Assembly (NCBI GenBank): GCA_949987565.1
Contig: OX465107.1
Location: 21,120,764-21,184,763, forward strand
DNA length: 64,000 nt
Reading direction: 5' to 3'
DNA from: Luidia sarsii
Lineage: Eukaryota > Echinodermata > Asteroidea > Paxillosida > Luidiidae
Below, in pieces: positions 1 to 12,539 of this stretch. The first letter of the stretch is position 1; each line of letters opens with the position of its first letter. Position numbers and translations under genes: made by a program. The notes beneath the pieces were generated by a model that made no database searches, had not been told where the DNA came from, and was given only the letters and a program-made list of their open reading frames with translations.

Positions 1-308
1 ATCGTCTCTGGTTTTATTTACTAAACGCGGTATAACATATTCAAAAACGAAGCCAAAGACGTCTTCGCGTTTTCATGCCTGGCACTTTATAATGGTTGAA
101 AGAACTAGAAGACAAAGCCGTAGCCTGGGCCTAACTAAGTCAGGGTTTTTTTTGTGTGGGAAAGGCCTCAGTGCGCCGCACACTGTACATCTCCTCTTGA
201 ATTACACCGTTCTTTTGGCTACGGCTTCGGTCTACGCACGAGTTTATGAAAGCCGATGAGGAAAGCTTTAGCGTACTCGCGTGTCAGCTAAAGCCGTGCC
301 CAATGTGT
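1..308. other. No gene seen
   Basis: Unique-looking DNA before the first family A repeat; no coding signal on either strand. Confidence 0.5.
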
Positions 309-785
309 GCAGCACACAAAATCCATCCAAGATGGTTCCGCCGAGCTGATTATCATAAAGTGTGTACCCACAACTTTTTTTTAATAAGGGGTCTTTGGAG
401 GCTAATTAACTGATACATTGTAGAACAAGTGAAGCTTAAGACAACCTGGGGGTTCACTCTTCAATTTGGTATGTAATTTGGACCATATCTGGCTTTAAAT
501 GTGGCCCTATTTGGCTGTGGAAGTGGAGGGGTCCATCCCAAAATCCTTGCAGAAATTCGGCTTGGACGGCTACACATTTTGGGGGTGTTTTTTTCTGCGG
601 GTAATTAGCCAAAAATCTAATCGGCTAAGAGCACTAAAATTGAAAAGAATCTGAGAGATGAAGCTCCAAACTACAATTTTAAGTATAGCTACAAGAACTG
701 ATAGACTTTTGGGCATAGGATAATTGGCTTTGAAAGTGAGTGTTTTTGTACAGTGTTCAATGGGAGCTCTATTTAGTGTTCTGCA
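309..785 (+). repeat. Interspersed repeat family A, copy 1
   Basis: Begins GCAGCACACAAAATCCATCC and ends near TTAGTGTTCTGCA, giving imperfect inverted ends (GCAGCACAC / GTGTTCTGC). About 480 bp; two further copies at 11896 and 35150. No coding capacity and no target duplication is clear. Confidence 0.8.
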
Positions 786-1699
786 CCCTGCGAGAGCCGC
801 TTGTCCAGCACTGCGCCCCCAACGTTGAGGAACTATCGGGATTCAGTAGTGGGCGCCCTTTCACAATCATCGGACTCATGCTCGGTGTGTTGACGATTAT
901 AGTGTCGACAATCGAGAACCATGTACTTTGACTAGCTGTAGTCTAACTAGCTACTAGTAGGACCGGCTGGCTAGTCCAACTAATTAATCAGCCCATCCCG
1001 CTAGCTTCCTCCGAACGATGACGTGAATTACGTCACAGCGTACCTTAACGGTTTCAAAATGGAGGACATTATGGCCATGAGGACAATTCTTTTTCGAGTC
1101 ATCTTCCATATGGCTCATTACAAGAGTGGGTTTTCATCTCTTTAAAGTGTTTTCCACTCTGTTTGAGCGATTTTGGCTTGTTGGAGCGATTTCTACTCCT
1201 TGAGTGAGTGAATTATTCACTTTTTTGCATTTAAGTCAAACAAACCATTTTGCATTTAGAGAGTTCTCTTGAAATATGCACAGTCTAGCAGTCAGCATTT
1301 CCCCCACGTTACGACACGAATCCGACTAGAGTCATTCACAGCTTTAGTTGGGGCGCTCTGTTTACGTCATTAGTCGACCATTAAGTACTCATCGGTCGTT
1401 GCCCCGACGTCCCCGAGAAGTGCAAACCATTATGCGCTATGTGTTTTGTTGGAAGATTGTTTAGCTCGATTCGTAATCCGCTGGATACCTTTCAAATGTG
1501 TTCAACCTTTAGACAATAAAGTCCTTTCTACTTACCACTAAGTTCAAGGAAGGTGAAAAGAGGACGTCTCAAGTAGTTAGATCTTTGTCCGTGTGCTGAA
1601 ATCCACACTCATTGTCATGTCATCAATGACTGCCAAGTCATGAGCATTTTAGAGGGATTTTCTTGTTTTCAAAGTCCACCCGAAGATCAAAAATTGGGA

Positions 1700-1790
1700 G
1701 TGCCTGGCGTCGTTTCGATCCTTGCAGGACCTTTCTCAAAGGCAGAAAAAAGGTCCTGGCTTTGAGAAAGGTCCTGCTACGATCCATACA
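1700..1790. repeat. Family B repeat, head-to-head pair (degenerate)
   Basis: Two copies of the CCTTTGAGAAAGGTCCTGCT motif face each other around 1744. This is the same motif as the array at 30341. Confidence 0.7.
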
Positions 1791-1807
1791 CGCCCTCGCA
1801 AATGTGT

Positions 1808-1985
1808 GATTATGCGAGGCGAGGATGCAGGCGATTCATAAGAGTGCGCCCTCAAGAGTTTGCAACGCGTTGGCAAATCAAAATGTGCATTGGGTCGACC
1901 ATTGATCTCCATAATAAAGACTGGATAGAATGGTAGTTGGTATTTTGGTAGGTGGAAAGTACCCCTTGGATACCTTGGATAACAC
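1808..1985 (-). repeat. Interspersed repeat, inverted partner of 3735-3920
   Basis: Contains GAGTGCGCCCTCAAGAGTTT and CTCCATAATAAAGACTGGAT. The reverse complement recurs at 3735-3920 with small changes. Non-coding. Confidence 0.7.
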
Positions 1986-2369
1986 TGGTGACTAGCCTTA
2001 TAACCATGTGCAAAACAAATATTCAAGAAATTTTATTTTGGGGGGAAAAAACGTGTATGGGTGCGCCATGCTCATTCCTAGGCAAGGTTAAAAGCACCGT
2101 GAATTATTTATACTTAGGCCTAAATGAAGAGGATATAACAATTGTTTCCGGCAATTACTCGTTCCTACAACTACAAGGTAGGCCACTGAATTCATCCACA
2201 GCCAAGCGAGTGAACTCTAACTATAGAGCAAAATGCTCTAACCAACATACACAACTCTGGTAACGTGTGGTTGGAGCAACTCTCTGCCGAGATATGAATA
2301 TGCATCAGGTATTGACGCCACTGCACACCGATCCGTATTCGTACACTGACCGTACGTACCACTCCGTGT

Positions 2370-2590
2370 TGTGGAGCAACCCTGTGAAGAGTCGGCGCTC
2401 GTCTCAGCCCAGAATAATTGGCTAGTTGTGTTGTGGACCAACACAGAAGAGTCAGTGCTCTTCTAAGCTGAGAATAAGGATTATTATTGGCAACAATGTC
2501 CATGTATATATATATATTGATGTAGTTGTGGAGCAACCTTGTGAAGAGTCGGTGCTCGTCTCAGCCGAGAATAATTTGTGTTGTGTTGTG
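2370..2590 (+). repeat. Imperfect tandem repeat, about 55-90 bp period
   Basis: Three copies of GTGGAGCAACC...GAAGAGTCGG...GCTCGTCTCAGCC...GAGAATAA at about 2371, 2432 and 2525. Confidence 0.7.
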
Positions 2591-2743
2591 CACCTCGCTC
2601 GTCCGAGTACTATTTAGAACTATCCAATCATTATTCGCTGCCAGGACGATTCAGCGTTAATATTCATGAGTACTGAACTCAATGTACTTTTGACCACGAA
2701 ACTGCGTGGGGGTACACACTTCATTCAATGTATACACAAAGGG

Positions 2744-2763
2744 TTAGGGTTAGGGTTAGTCGC
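2744..2763 (+). repeat. Short interstitial telomere-like repeat
   Basis: Three GGGTTA units in a row, matching the animal TTAGGG telomere repeat. Confidence 0.6.
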
Positions 2764-3734
2764 GCATGCGCAGATCTATGTTCGGACCGCACTAGATTTC
2801 TTCACATCGATAACCATGGCTAAAAGACCACTCGATTCAATCCCATATATAAACGAAGCGCGACCTATAGTTGTTCAGTTTAAGGGTCGGAGGTGAGAGC
2901 GCCACCCGTCGTGTTTGGGGTTCACGACTTAATACGTCCCCCACCCTTTACAAAAAGGAGAGCGTTTGCTCGAAAATAATAAAAGAGAGAGAAAAACTAT
3001 ACAAAGCCACTATGCTTTTTGATATTTTTGACATAGGTCCTAATACCATGCACCAGTTCATTTAATCATCATTTTATTATTCCATGACCTTTCCACGATC
3101 TTTTTCCAGATTTTACTTAGACTCGACAGAGGGTCGCTATACCTTCATGCTCCAACCGTGCTCCAACAAACGTTATCAACATGGTAATGACAGGGCGCCA
3201 CCATCTTTGTTTCATTATTTACGACCATAGAGGGAGAAATTTTTGGAGACCGTGAAATTCTCTTTTTGGACGGACCATGTATACCAGCTTTCTGTGCATG
3301 CTACCTAGTCTACAGAGAATCATGAGCTTAATACGTCCCCCACCCTTTCGAAAAATGAAACATAAAGAAAATGTATGATTTTTGATATGTCGCTATGATT
3401 TTTTGATATAGGCCATAAATTATTGCTCATCATGCTAATCATCGTTTTCCCAACCAACGTCGAACCCACTAAGTTCTGCCGTGTATCCCTTTATGCTACC
3501 CCAGGGTCGCCAAAGCAGACACATAGCCTACATGAGTATCACTCATACGGATCCGGAGTGGTACTGTCAGTGGTGCGTACGGCCGGATTACGGAGTGGTA
3601 CGGATACGGATGTTTTGCAGTGACGTAAGTACCTGATGCATATTCATACTCGGCAGAGGGTCGCACCCAAATACGTTACCCACAACTCCACCCTCCTGAA
3701 GCGTTGGGCGCCGCCACTTTTTGTGCACGAGCAA

Positions 3735-3920
3735 CGCGCGGTGTCCTATCCAGTCTTTATTATGGAGATCAATGAGGTCGACAGATTCCGCGTATTGTGA
3801 TTGCTCAACGCGTTGTCAACTCTTGAGGGCGCACTATTGTGAATCGGTAAGTTTAGTCAGTAAGCAGTTTGCAACCTTTATGGTTCCAAATTACTCAATC
3901 CAAGGATACCCCCAAAGATG
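3735..3920 (+). repeat. Interspersed repeat, partner of 1808-1985
   Basis: Shares ATCCAGTCTTTATTATGGAG, AACGCGTTG and CTCTTGAGGGCGCAC with the earlier copy. A fragment of family B (CAGTAAGCAGTTTGCAACCT) follows at 3858. Confidence 0.7.
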
Positions 3921-3955
3921 ATCCACCCCGAGTTGTATGTAGCAGGGATTTATTT

Positions 3956-4195
3956 TTATTGTACAGCAGTGAATAACCGAACATTATGGGTGTACTCTTG
4001 GTTTCCCCTTTTTTCACGCAAATTTACATTCCTTTTAAAAAGGGCAAGATCGTAGGCTGGGGGGGGGGGACGTGAACCAGGAAGGGAATTCCAGAGAGAG
4101 GCTGAACGAGCGAAGAAGCTGTTCTGATACCTCTTTGTTCTACACCTTGGGATAGATAGAGTGTACGGGCGAGAGGAGGTAAACAGCCTGAACAC
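3956..4195 (-). pseudogene. 3' remnant of a non-LTR retrotransposon (LINE) reverse transcriptase
   Basis: An 79-codon frame contains RCRTKRYQNSFFARSASLWN followed by SLP, the hallmark C-terminal tail of LINE ORF2 proteins (pattern RYxNSFFxRxxxLWNSLP), then an LFKRNVN-like ending and a stop at 3956. The upstream reverse transcriptase and endonuclease domains are absent, so this is a 5'-truncated insertion. An AATAAA-like signal lies just past the stop. Clade not assigned. Confidence 0.7.
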
Positions 4196-4526
4196 ATGAA
4201 ATTATTCACTATGGATGCTTTGATGTTGTTGTTGTTGTTGTTGCTGTTGTTTATTACAAAATAACAATGTCGACAGAAATCAGAAACACAAACGTTCGGT
4301 GCAACACGCGACTTCAAATAACATCAAAGTAATGATTAAATAATGACAACGTTAAAGAACACACAGGCACGCGGGACTTTCACGCGTGACGCGTCTAAAA
4401 CTGAAACCACTTTGAAGCACAATCGCTTCAAGATCAACCACGCAAGACATCTCGGAATCCTCCGAAGAACTGTACTCAAGGTGTTGTCTTGGCAAATTCT
4501 ACGATCAGTCTTTAGACAAACAGAAG

Positions 4527-5215
4527 AGAAAAGGAAGAACAAGAACAAGAGAAGAAGATGGAGAAGGAGAGGGAGAGGGAGAAGGAGGAGGAGAAGACGG
4601 AGAGAGAGAGGGGAGAGGGGGGAGGAGAAGAAGATGGAGAGGAAGGAGGAGGAGAAGGGGAAGGGGAAGGAGTAGGAGAGGGAGAGGGAGGGGAGAAGGG
4701 AAGGAGAGGGAGAGAGAGGGAGTGAAGGAGAGGGAGAAGGAGGGGAGAGGGAGGGAAGATGGAGAGGGAGGGGAGAAGGAGGGGAGACAGGGGAGAGGGC
4801 GAGGGAGAGAGAGAAGTGAAGGAAAGGGAGAGAAGGGGAGAGGGAGAGGGAGGGAGAGGAGGGGAGAGGAGGGGAGAGGGAGAAGGAGAGGGAGAGAGAG
4901 AGGGAGGAAAGAGGGAGATAGAGAGAGAGGGGATAGGGAGGAGGAGAAGGACAGGGAGATGGAGAGAGAGGGAGAGAGGGGCGAGAGAGAGACGGAGAGG
5001 AAGAGGGAGACGGAGACGGATACGGAGAGGGCGAGGGGGGAGAGGGCGAGAAGGAGAGAAGGAGAGGAGGAGAGGGAGGGGGAGTGGGAGAGGGAGAGGG
5101 AGAGGGAGAGGGAGAGGGAGAGGGAGAGGGAGAGGGAGAGGGAGAGGGAGAGGGAGAGGGAGAGGGAGAGGGAGAGGGAGAGGGAGAGGGAGAGGGAACA
5201 TGAGCAGAAGGAGGG
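4527..5215 (+). repeat. GA-rich array with a GGGAGA core
   Basis: Purine-only on this strand; a pure GGGAGA run occupies about 5080-5200. Long frames of Arg-Glu or Pro-Ser-Leu here only reflect the absence of stop codons. Confidence 0.95.
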
Positions 5216-7893
5216 GAAGGAGAAAGGTACAGGGACCAACAGCTAGCAGAACAGACAGTCGAGACTTGCGTAAGGCACAGCCTATTGTCGCTTGATAGTG
5301 CACTACTTCTTACCGTAGGCCTAATTATTTTAATTTCACATAATAAGATCTCAGTATTTACAAAAATATTGCACTTTGTATCAACTGGGCGCCCCCGCTT
5401 GCAAAGGCGACGATAAAATATTCCAATGTACATGTCGTCGTATAGCAATAATGGACGAGCACGCGATCAGTCCTGAATCCAAAACGTGGGTGCTCGTTGT
5501 GAAAAACAAATGAAAAGGCGCCCTCACGTGGTCAGGCCTTGCCAGTTGTTTTTGAATTTGTGACACAAAAATGACATTTATTTTATTCAAAAGTGAAAAA
5601 CAATTCCTTTTTTTCCCCCATTCTTTAGCAGGCCCGGGGACCCATTGGCAAATATGAGATCCGAAATCCTTAGAATAGAGGAATAACAACAGAATATGAA
5701 CCCGGATACTCGGCACGTGAAGAGGCCCGTTCTCGCACTGTACGCAGCGACATGGCATGCGCAGAGACCAACCGCTCTGCACTTATTCCCGACACTCACA
5801 GCTTCCGTAAACTACTGTGTGCATGAGATTCCTTGCCCCCAACCAAAATAATCGTCAATCAGATCTCAGCTACATTCCCGCTGACAACTCTGTGCAAGCA
5901 CGGGAATGCGCGAGGACAAGTACAAACAAACGATGTGAAATATGACTCCAGGAACTTGCGGTGCTTCAAAATAAAAGGGGGACGACTTGTTATCGGGGAG
6001 TCCCCCCCCAAAAAAAAATGGCTGGCGATATTTCTCTTTGCTTGGACAGCGGATGCCAACGTGATTTAAGCAGAAATAATAACAATGACCTCGTTCTTGC
6101 CGGGACCTTTTGTGCCCGTTGACCGAGCCTCGTTTTGAGAAGGTGACCTACGCGGCCTGGGCACGTGACTCGTGTCACCACCCCCCCCCCCCCCCCGGCA
6201 AGCCCTGGCCCGCCTTCACCATACATTCGGTAAATCGTTCATACTCAACAATATCGATTATATCGATACTCGATAATAATTATCATAATCCGTGAATCAG
6301 GCTCGTGCTCAGCCTTCGTCTCCGTCTAAAAAACCTGAAAACCAAGAAATCTAGGTTTGTTGCCGAATTTGAAGGTTTGTTGGCTTGATAATTACAAAGT
6401 ATTCGCCGAGAAACTAGGGTCAAACGCCTGTTTTTTACGTGCCCGTGTTATTTCATCTGGTAAGAGAAATTTAATGGGACCGAAGCCGAACGGTGGACCG
6501 AATGTCAACTGTATCATCGATGGTCAACCAAACCCCCATTGTTGGGTTGTTCTCATCAAAAGCAATCACTTTCCTGATTCCACGTTCCTGATTCAAGGGA
6601 CCCAAGCGTTGACCCAGAAATTTTGGCATACACCTTAATAGTTTACCCATCATTTTTTTAGTTTTTTGACGATTCATTTTCCGTATTTTTTTTTGGGGGG
6701 GGCGGGGGGAAAATCTCTGCCATCGCACGTACTCATAGCAATGCGGTTTCTTTCTTTCAAGACGCCGGCTCGTCTACTTTTTTTTCTTTGAAGTCTTCCC
6801 CTAACACCAGAGATCGATGGTGATTGTAAGCGGAAATGCGGAGGGTCCCACACCGCCCGTTAACCCGTGTGGTGTGCGGGAGGACGTCCCTTATTATACG
6901 CATGACTATATTCCCGGAGGCTGAGGCTGTTGGAGGTATAGTCATACCTTTGACCCATCCTCCCTCCCCTTTTTTTCATTCCGGTACCCTGGACGGACAG
7001 TCGTCATTCATACTGAAAGATGTTCCACTCTTCTGAGTGGTTTCTCTCTGTGGGCAACTACAGAGATTTTGTAACGCAGCCATTGTATTGCATCTATGTT
7101 AGTTGAGCTGCAACACTGTTGTCTTCTTGACGATTTGGTTGAGCTCTCTACTGTAGAACATTGTTTCCTTCTAACGAAGAGGTACATGGACTAAACCCAT
7201 TGTCGTCCACTTCCACGTTGGTGCGTGGATTCAACGCTAGGAGTACTGTGGTCGGTGATCACTGGACTAGCAGCTAGTCTACTCAACCGGGACTCGAATC
7301 CGCCATCCGAATCGACGAGATGAAGAAACGCGGCGACCTCCGCTCAAATCACAGTTGATTATCGTCTCCACAACTGTCCTCCATTCCCGGTGCTGAACAG
7401 GCACAGTGTTGTTGTTGGGAAGCACTATCTCTGGGCTCCAGCCGAGTAGGTCATGAATAATTCAACAAAGTGACGTAGAAGTGAAGTGAATATCTTAATA
7501 ATTATGTTCATGTACAATATACATTGTGCAGTATTACGTACATTATTCATATACGTCATAATGTTGAATTATTCATGACCTACCCGGCTGGAGCCCAGAT
7601 AGTGCTTCCCGTTGTTGTTGGGGTTGGGTTTTTTTTGGGGGGGGTGTGAGTTTGTGCTGGACATGAAGGACGCCCTCAGTTGGGCACAAGTCCACGTGAT
7701 GGGCGCCAACCCGATCCGAACAACTCCATCGACAGAAATTAGTGCCCGTTCGAAACTGATTTCTTGAGTAGTTTGTTTTTTTCTTTCACAAACTATTTTC
7801 GATCTGGTTTCTTTCACAAACCATCGTCGATGCAAAGTTGAGTGTCTCAGGTCAATTCATGGCTACATTCATGAAGAAAATTGGCAAGTTGTC
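5216..7893. other. Non-coding stretch downstream of the GTPase gene
   Basis: Frames here are below 135 codons and match nothing known. C and G homopolymers occur at about 6181-6197 and 6695-6710. Confidence 0.5.
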
Positions 7894-7904
7894 ACTCTCT
7901 CTCT

Positions 7905-7970
<66 letters not shown>

Positions 7971-7996
7971 ATCTCTCTCTCTCTCTCTCTCTCTCT
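7894..7996 (+). repeat. CT dinucleotide microsatellite
   Basis: Nearly pure CT for about 100 bp, 0.3-0.4 kb before the 32-bp minisatellite. Confidence 0.95.
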
Positions 7997-8325
7997 AACG
8001 CTCTTTAAATGACACCCGGGACCGATTTCATGGAGCCGCTTAAGCGCCCAAACCCACTCATTTGCAGAGAAAAATCTTAGCTGAGCAAGACCAGGTTGCC
8101 CGCCAAAGTCTCAGTTCAGTTCTAATCCCAAGCGAACGGTCGTTGAGTCCAACCTCAAGGGATGTAGGTTGGAAGTTCTGCCACAGCTGAGGATGACTGT
8201 TTGTGCTTTGGTGGATTCAACAAAGACTTACGATCCATCGTAACTCAACTTACGACGAGTAACCCATCGTCAATGGGAGAGATTGAATGGTTTCCGTGCA
8301 TTGCTCATTGCTCATTGCGCATTGA

Positions 8326-8572
8326 GACGAGGGACAGCGCCCTCAGCGGCGCCGTAAGACGAGAAACAGCGCCCTCAGTGGCGCCGTAAGAAGAGAGACA
8401 GCGCCCTCGGCGTCGTCGTAAGACGAGAGACAGCGCCCTCAGCGGCGCCGTAAGAAGAGAGACTGCGCCCTCAGCGTCGTCGTAAGACGAGAGACAGCGC
8501 CCTCAGCGGCGCCGTAAGACGAGAAGACAGCCGCCCTCAGCGGCGCCGTAAGACGAGAGACAGCGCCCTCAG
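8326..8572 (+). repeat. 32-bp minisatellite with CTCF-like cores
   Basis: About eight units, each with CAGCGCCCTCAGCGGCGCCG between GACGAGAGA and TAA. Units 3 and 5 carry a GTCGTC variant. On the minus strand each intact unit reads GCCGCTGAGGGCGCT, which fits about 12 of 15 positions of the CTCF consensus. It lies 145 bp beyond the GTPase stop codon. Two diverged units occur at 9975-10050. Confidence 0.85.
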
Positions 8573-8716
8573 ACGTTCACTGCTCCGAGGTCGTAAGTTA
8601 CGATGAGTTAGGTGAAATCAAGCGCGAGTACAAGTTTGTTGCGCTGATTTAAAAAAGAAAAGAAAAAAGGGCTCTCTGTGAGACTTGGGACCGGGGGATG
8701 GGCGGGAGTTCCCGTC
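8573..8716 (-). other. Probable 3' UTR start of the GTPase gene
   Basis: The sequence just past the stop codon. It holds a short A/T run on a GC-rich background and then the 32-bp minisatellite. No AATAAA signal is obvious here, so the transcript end cannot be placed. Confidence 0.35.
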
Positions 8717-9157
8717 TCAGGGGAGAGAGATTTTCCTGGAGCGGCGGGGCGAGCCGAACATGGCCTGCATGACTTTGTTGGCCACGTTCCGGGTGACGCT
8801 GCTGCGCCGCCGCTTGACCTGCAGCCGGCTCTTGGTGGACTCGTACACCTCCTTGAGCAGCGCCAGGAAGGCCTCGCGCACCTCGGCGTAGCCCTCGGCC
8901 GCCGACACCTCGAAGAAGTGGCAGCCGTACTCGTCGGCCAGGTCGCGGCCCTCCTCGGCGCTGACCTCCCGCCGGTGCTCCAGGTCGGCCTTGTTGGCCA
9001 CGATGGCCACGGGCACGGGGCACGGCGACTTGGCCAGCTGCAGGCGGCGCACCTGGCCCTCCACGCCGTCGAAGCTGGCCCGCTGGCACACGCTGTACAC
9101 GATGACGAAGGCGTTGGCCCAGCGCACGTGCGAGTCCCTCTCGGACAACTCCTCGCC
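8717..9157 (-). CDS. GTPase exon 4: G4, G5 and C-terminal tail
   Basis: The last coding exon, 441 nt including TGA at 8719-8717, codes residues 129-274. It starts after a CAG acceptor. RWANAFVIVYSV (140-151) is the beta-4 region, NKAD (183-186) is the guanine-specifying G4 motif and EVSA (211-214) is G5. A basic tail, KRRRSSVTRNVANKVM (243-258), resembles the RRRSS-rich tail of RERG. The protein ends RKISLP with no CAAX cysteine, so no prenyl anchor is expected; the basic tail could contact membranes or RNA (inference). Codon use is strongly G/C-ending, unlike the surrounding DNA. Confidence 0.93.
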   Translation of the reverse strand, partial: GEELSERDSHVRWANAFVIVYSVCQRASFDGVEGQVRRLQLAKSPCPVPVAIVANKADLEHRREVSAEEGRDLADEYGCHFFEVSAAEGYAEVREAFLALLKEVYESTKSRLQVKRRRSSVTRNVANKVMQAMFGSPRRSRKISLP

Positions 9158-9289
9158 CTGTGCAACGGAGAACATTTTGATGCGCGTTAATACCGTGAAT
9201 GATCACTGCAAGGTCAACCAGAAAAAAAACTGACCTAGTACCTGTCCAATGCTTACGGTGATACCATGTGTGTCAATCTCTTTTGAAAA

Positions 9290-9735
9290 TGTGACCCGGC
9301 ACAGCGACATGAGGAATATCCCACCAAAACACTTTTCCAGTAAACAACGCCTGAAGTCAAAGTATCTTCTCAATTCAATTAAACTTTTTTTAGGGGGGGG
9401 GGTATTTTCGGAAAGTTAATGTATTGGAGGATATTATGTCCAAAGAATTTTTCCGAAATCCGTCTCTAAATGTTGAAAAAACGAGGATTTCGGGGGAGTG
9501 TTTGTGTACTGTTTTCATGAAAATGTAAAGTTCCTGCCTTTTTAAACTGGCGCTGCTATATTGTGTCGGGTACCAAATGAACGAGCGAATTCCCGTTGTA
9601 CTATTTGCAACAAAGTTCACATGAAAATAAACTTGATATCACTTTGAAAGCTAATGGTATACTCCTTTACATCATTAGAAAATCTTAAAATCTCAAAAGT
9701 GGGGGCTAATCCTCATTATGCTGTGCCGGGTCACA
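9290..9735 (+). mobile_element. MITE family 1, copy in GTPase intron 3
   Basis: Terminal inverted repeats start TGTGACCCGGCACAGC and end with its complement; 446 bp. The interior matches copies at 16879 and 58830. Short frames inside are not coding. Superfamily unassigned. Confidence 0.85.
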
Positions 9736-10387
9736 AATGGGTAAGTCCACGTTTCGGACAGTGTATACTCTGCCCGTCGTCGGGTTTCATTGGGGGAATA
9801 TTGATACATATCTTGCCTTTGTAAGACACCCAAGACACATGCAAGTCCCCTATACTGGGCTAAAGTACATTTTAATGCCGTGGTATTTCCGTACGACCGT
9901 GACAGTAGCCTTTGAAGCAAAAGTAAACGAAAAACTGTCTTCGGTGGTGGAAATTATCCTTGCGCCCCTGAGAGCAATGTCTCTCGTCTTACGACCCCGC
10001 TGCGGGCGCTGTATCTCTCGCACTATGATGCCGCTGAGGGCGCTATCGGACACGCTTCACTCATCGGCTATAAAATAATAATAGCAAGAGTGAATTCTGA
10101 GCCAGGTAATCTGGCCCGGAATCTGGCTCAGAGCCCGCTCATGCATCTATAATCTGACGCGGGTTAGAGATCAATCCAGGCGCATCAAGGCTAGTTCTGC
10201 ATGGCCACTTGGACTACACACGCCCGTCTCAACCGGGCTTCGCCGAGCCTGGGCCTCGACGCGGATCATCCTCGGCCTTGACCTCAGCCGGGCAGCCACG
10301 CAGCCGGGCAGCCACGCAGCCGGGCAGCCAGGCAGCCAGGCAGCCGCTGGCAAGCTTCCCCGAGGCTTCTCCGTTTCGCGTACAAAC

Positions 10388-10461
10388 CTTTGGGCAAGTG
10401 TCCAGAACCTCCATGTAAATCGGTACCTCGTTGTGAACCACCGTCTGCCGGTAGAGCAGAT
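10388..10461 (-). CDS. GTPase exon 3: switch I end to G3 motif
   Basis: A 74-nt exon. The acceptor is a pyrimidine-rich tract ending CTGCAG. The donor is GTTTGT, a weaker but valid GT site. It completes Asp104 and codes residues 105-128, with LLYRQ after switch I, the second and third beta strands, and VLDTCPK at 122-128. The G3 motif of Ras is DTAGQ; here it is DTCPK, so both the Gly60 and Gln61 equivalents are absent. Phase 1 at the start and phase 0 at the end fit exons 2 and 4 exactly. A short GCAGCC tandem tract lies about 45 bp into the following intron. Confidence 0.9.
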
Positions 10462-11362
10462 CTGCAGCGGAGTGGAAGAAAACGAAAATGGATTCAGTCG
10501 ATTAATAATCGAGCTAGGGGCCGGCTATGGCTCAGGGAATTTATCCCAATCCGTGTCCCAGGCTCAGGCTGTGGCTTTGCCTCGGTTTTTGTCTCATCGA
10601 TTTCAAAGTGCCAGGTATAAGGACACGACGAACTTCGCCTTCGATTTTCTAGAAAGGAAGTTTTCAAGAATCGGTATCCAAGCTCTCGATACGTCATGGA
10701 ACCTAAACGTGTGCTGATTTATAGATTTGGGGTTAATACATGCAGAGACGAAGCTGGACGTCAAAGATTAGTCTGAATGGGGAGTCTCTAATTCTGTTAA
10801 CCAAATCAACTTGTCAACGGAAGAGGGCGCTGTTGCATTATGCGTCCGTCAGGCTGATATGCCGAATAATGTTATGATCATCCCGTTTTGCGAGAGACAC
10901 GGCACACAATACTTGTTGGTTATCTTTAACCAGTACTTTCATTTTTACACAAGTTACCTAAGAGTAAGACACCCCTGTTGGGTATCACTTCAATCTCCCT
11001 GATCATTCGATATCAGATATATGAGTGTACTGGGGCATAGAATCACTTGGTCATCGTAGTAATGCTGTCCTTCTTAGCCGTGAGAAAATGTGGATAAAGC
11101 GTCTTCGGACTATTCAACCACATGGTCTCAACATCCAGGACGGTAATGACTAACACCACGCAGCTTTCTGATAATCCTTCTTTTGTGTTCACTCCTCCAC
11201 ACTTCTCTCTTTGATCTTTCCCCCTCTTTTCACTAATCCCTACCCTACTCCTTGCCCTTCCCTTTTGATCTCGCCCTACTAGCTTTACTCTTTCCTTTGT
11301 TTCTCATCCGTGTCCTATTCACTCTCTCCCCCCTTTCTTTCGTGTACATGTATCTGTTTTGT

Positions 11363-11480
11363 TCTTGTCACTCTGCCTTTGAGAAAGGTTCTGCAAGGAT
11401 GGAAACGTCAGGCCCACTACATTTTGCATTTTTTTGTAATTTTAGTCAGTAAGCAGTTTGCAACATTTTTGCATATCACT
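11363..11480 (+). repeat. Family B repeat
   Basis: About 118 bp: CACTCTGCCTTTGAGAAAGG, then GAAACGTCAGGCCCACTA, then AGTCAGTAAGCAGTTTGCAA, ending CATATCACT. Collinear with the copy at 59312. Confidence 0.8.
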
Positions 11481-11895
11481 CTAGGCCAACAGTATGATTA
11501 GGAATAATGGGGGCCGTAGCCAATGATCGGGTAGGCCTTAAAAAATAGCCTCCTTGGGCTCGCACTGTCAAACGACAGCTGCATCTATCCACAGCGTCCC
11601 CGCCCAGTCGGCTGCCCACTTTCTTACTCTATCCCTTGACCGAATGAGAAGGGCCACGGACGCGTGGAAATCCCACCGGTAATCCCAGTGAAGCCGTGCG
11701 CAGTGTATGATATCTCCTTACCGCGCCATCGCAAGTCAGACGGCCGAGGTCCGCCGAAGGGCGCGGCCCCCCGGGTAACCCTCCCCCCTGCCCCCCGGAC
11801 AAACGAGGCCGCGGTATACTGGCGCGTTTCATGCGTCCAAGGGCTCCGCGGAGCAATGTGATTACAGAGAGAGAGAGGGCTTGCCTTGCCATTGG

Positions 11896-12518
11896 GTTCA
11901 GCACACAAAATCCATCCAAGATGGCTCCGCCGAGCTGATTATCATAAAGTGTGTACCCACATTTTTTTTTAATAAGGGGTCTTTGGAGGCTAATATTAAC
12001 TGATACATTGTAGAACAAGTGTAGCTTAAGACTACCTGGGGGTTCACTCTTCAATTTGACTCCGCCGAGCTGATTATCATAAAGTGTGTACCCACACTTT
12101 TTTTCTTTTTAATAAGGGGTCTTTGGAGGCTAATTAACTGATACATTGTAGAATAAATGTAGCTTAAGACTACCTGGGGGTTCACTCTTCAATTTGGTAT
12201 GAAATCTGGACCATATCTGGCTTTAAATGTGGCCCTATTTGGCTGTGGAAGTGGAGGGGTCCATCCCAAAATCCTTGCAGAAATTCAGCTTGGACGGCTA
12301 TACATTATGGGGGTGGTTTTTTTTCTGGAGTAATTAGCAAAAAATCTAATCGGCTAAGAGCACTAAAATTGAAAAGAATCTGAGAGATGAAGGTCCAAAC
12401 TACAATTGTAAGTATAGCTACAAGAACTGAGAGACTTTTAGGCATGGGATAATTGGCTTTGAAAGTGGGTGTATTTGTACAGTGTTCAATGGGAGCTCTA
12501 TTTAGTGTTCTGCACCCC
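11896..12518 (+). repeat. Interspersed repeat family A, copy 2 with internal duplication
   Basis: Same family. About 130 bp near the start (CTCCGCCGAGCTGATTATCA onward) is repeated in tandem at 11930 and 12060, making this copy longer. Confidence 0.82.
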
Positions 12519-12539
12519 ACATACAGCGCTCGAGAAAGA

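Noticed and set aside
2744..2763. Telomere or chromosome end
   Set aside because: Only three TTAGGG-type units inside ordinary DNA.
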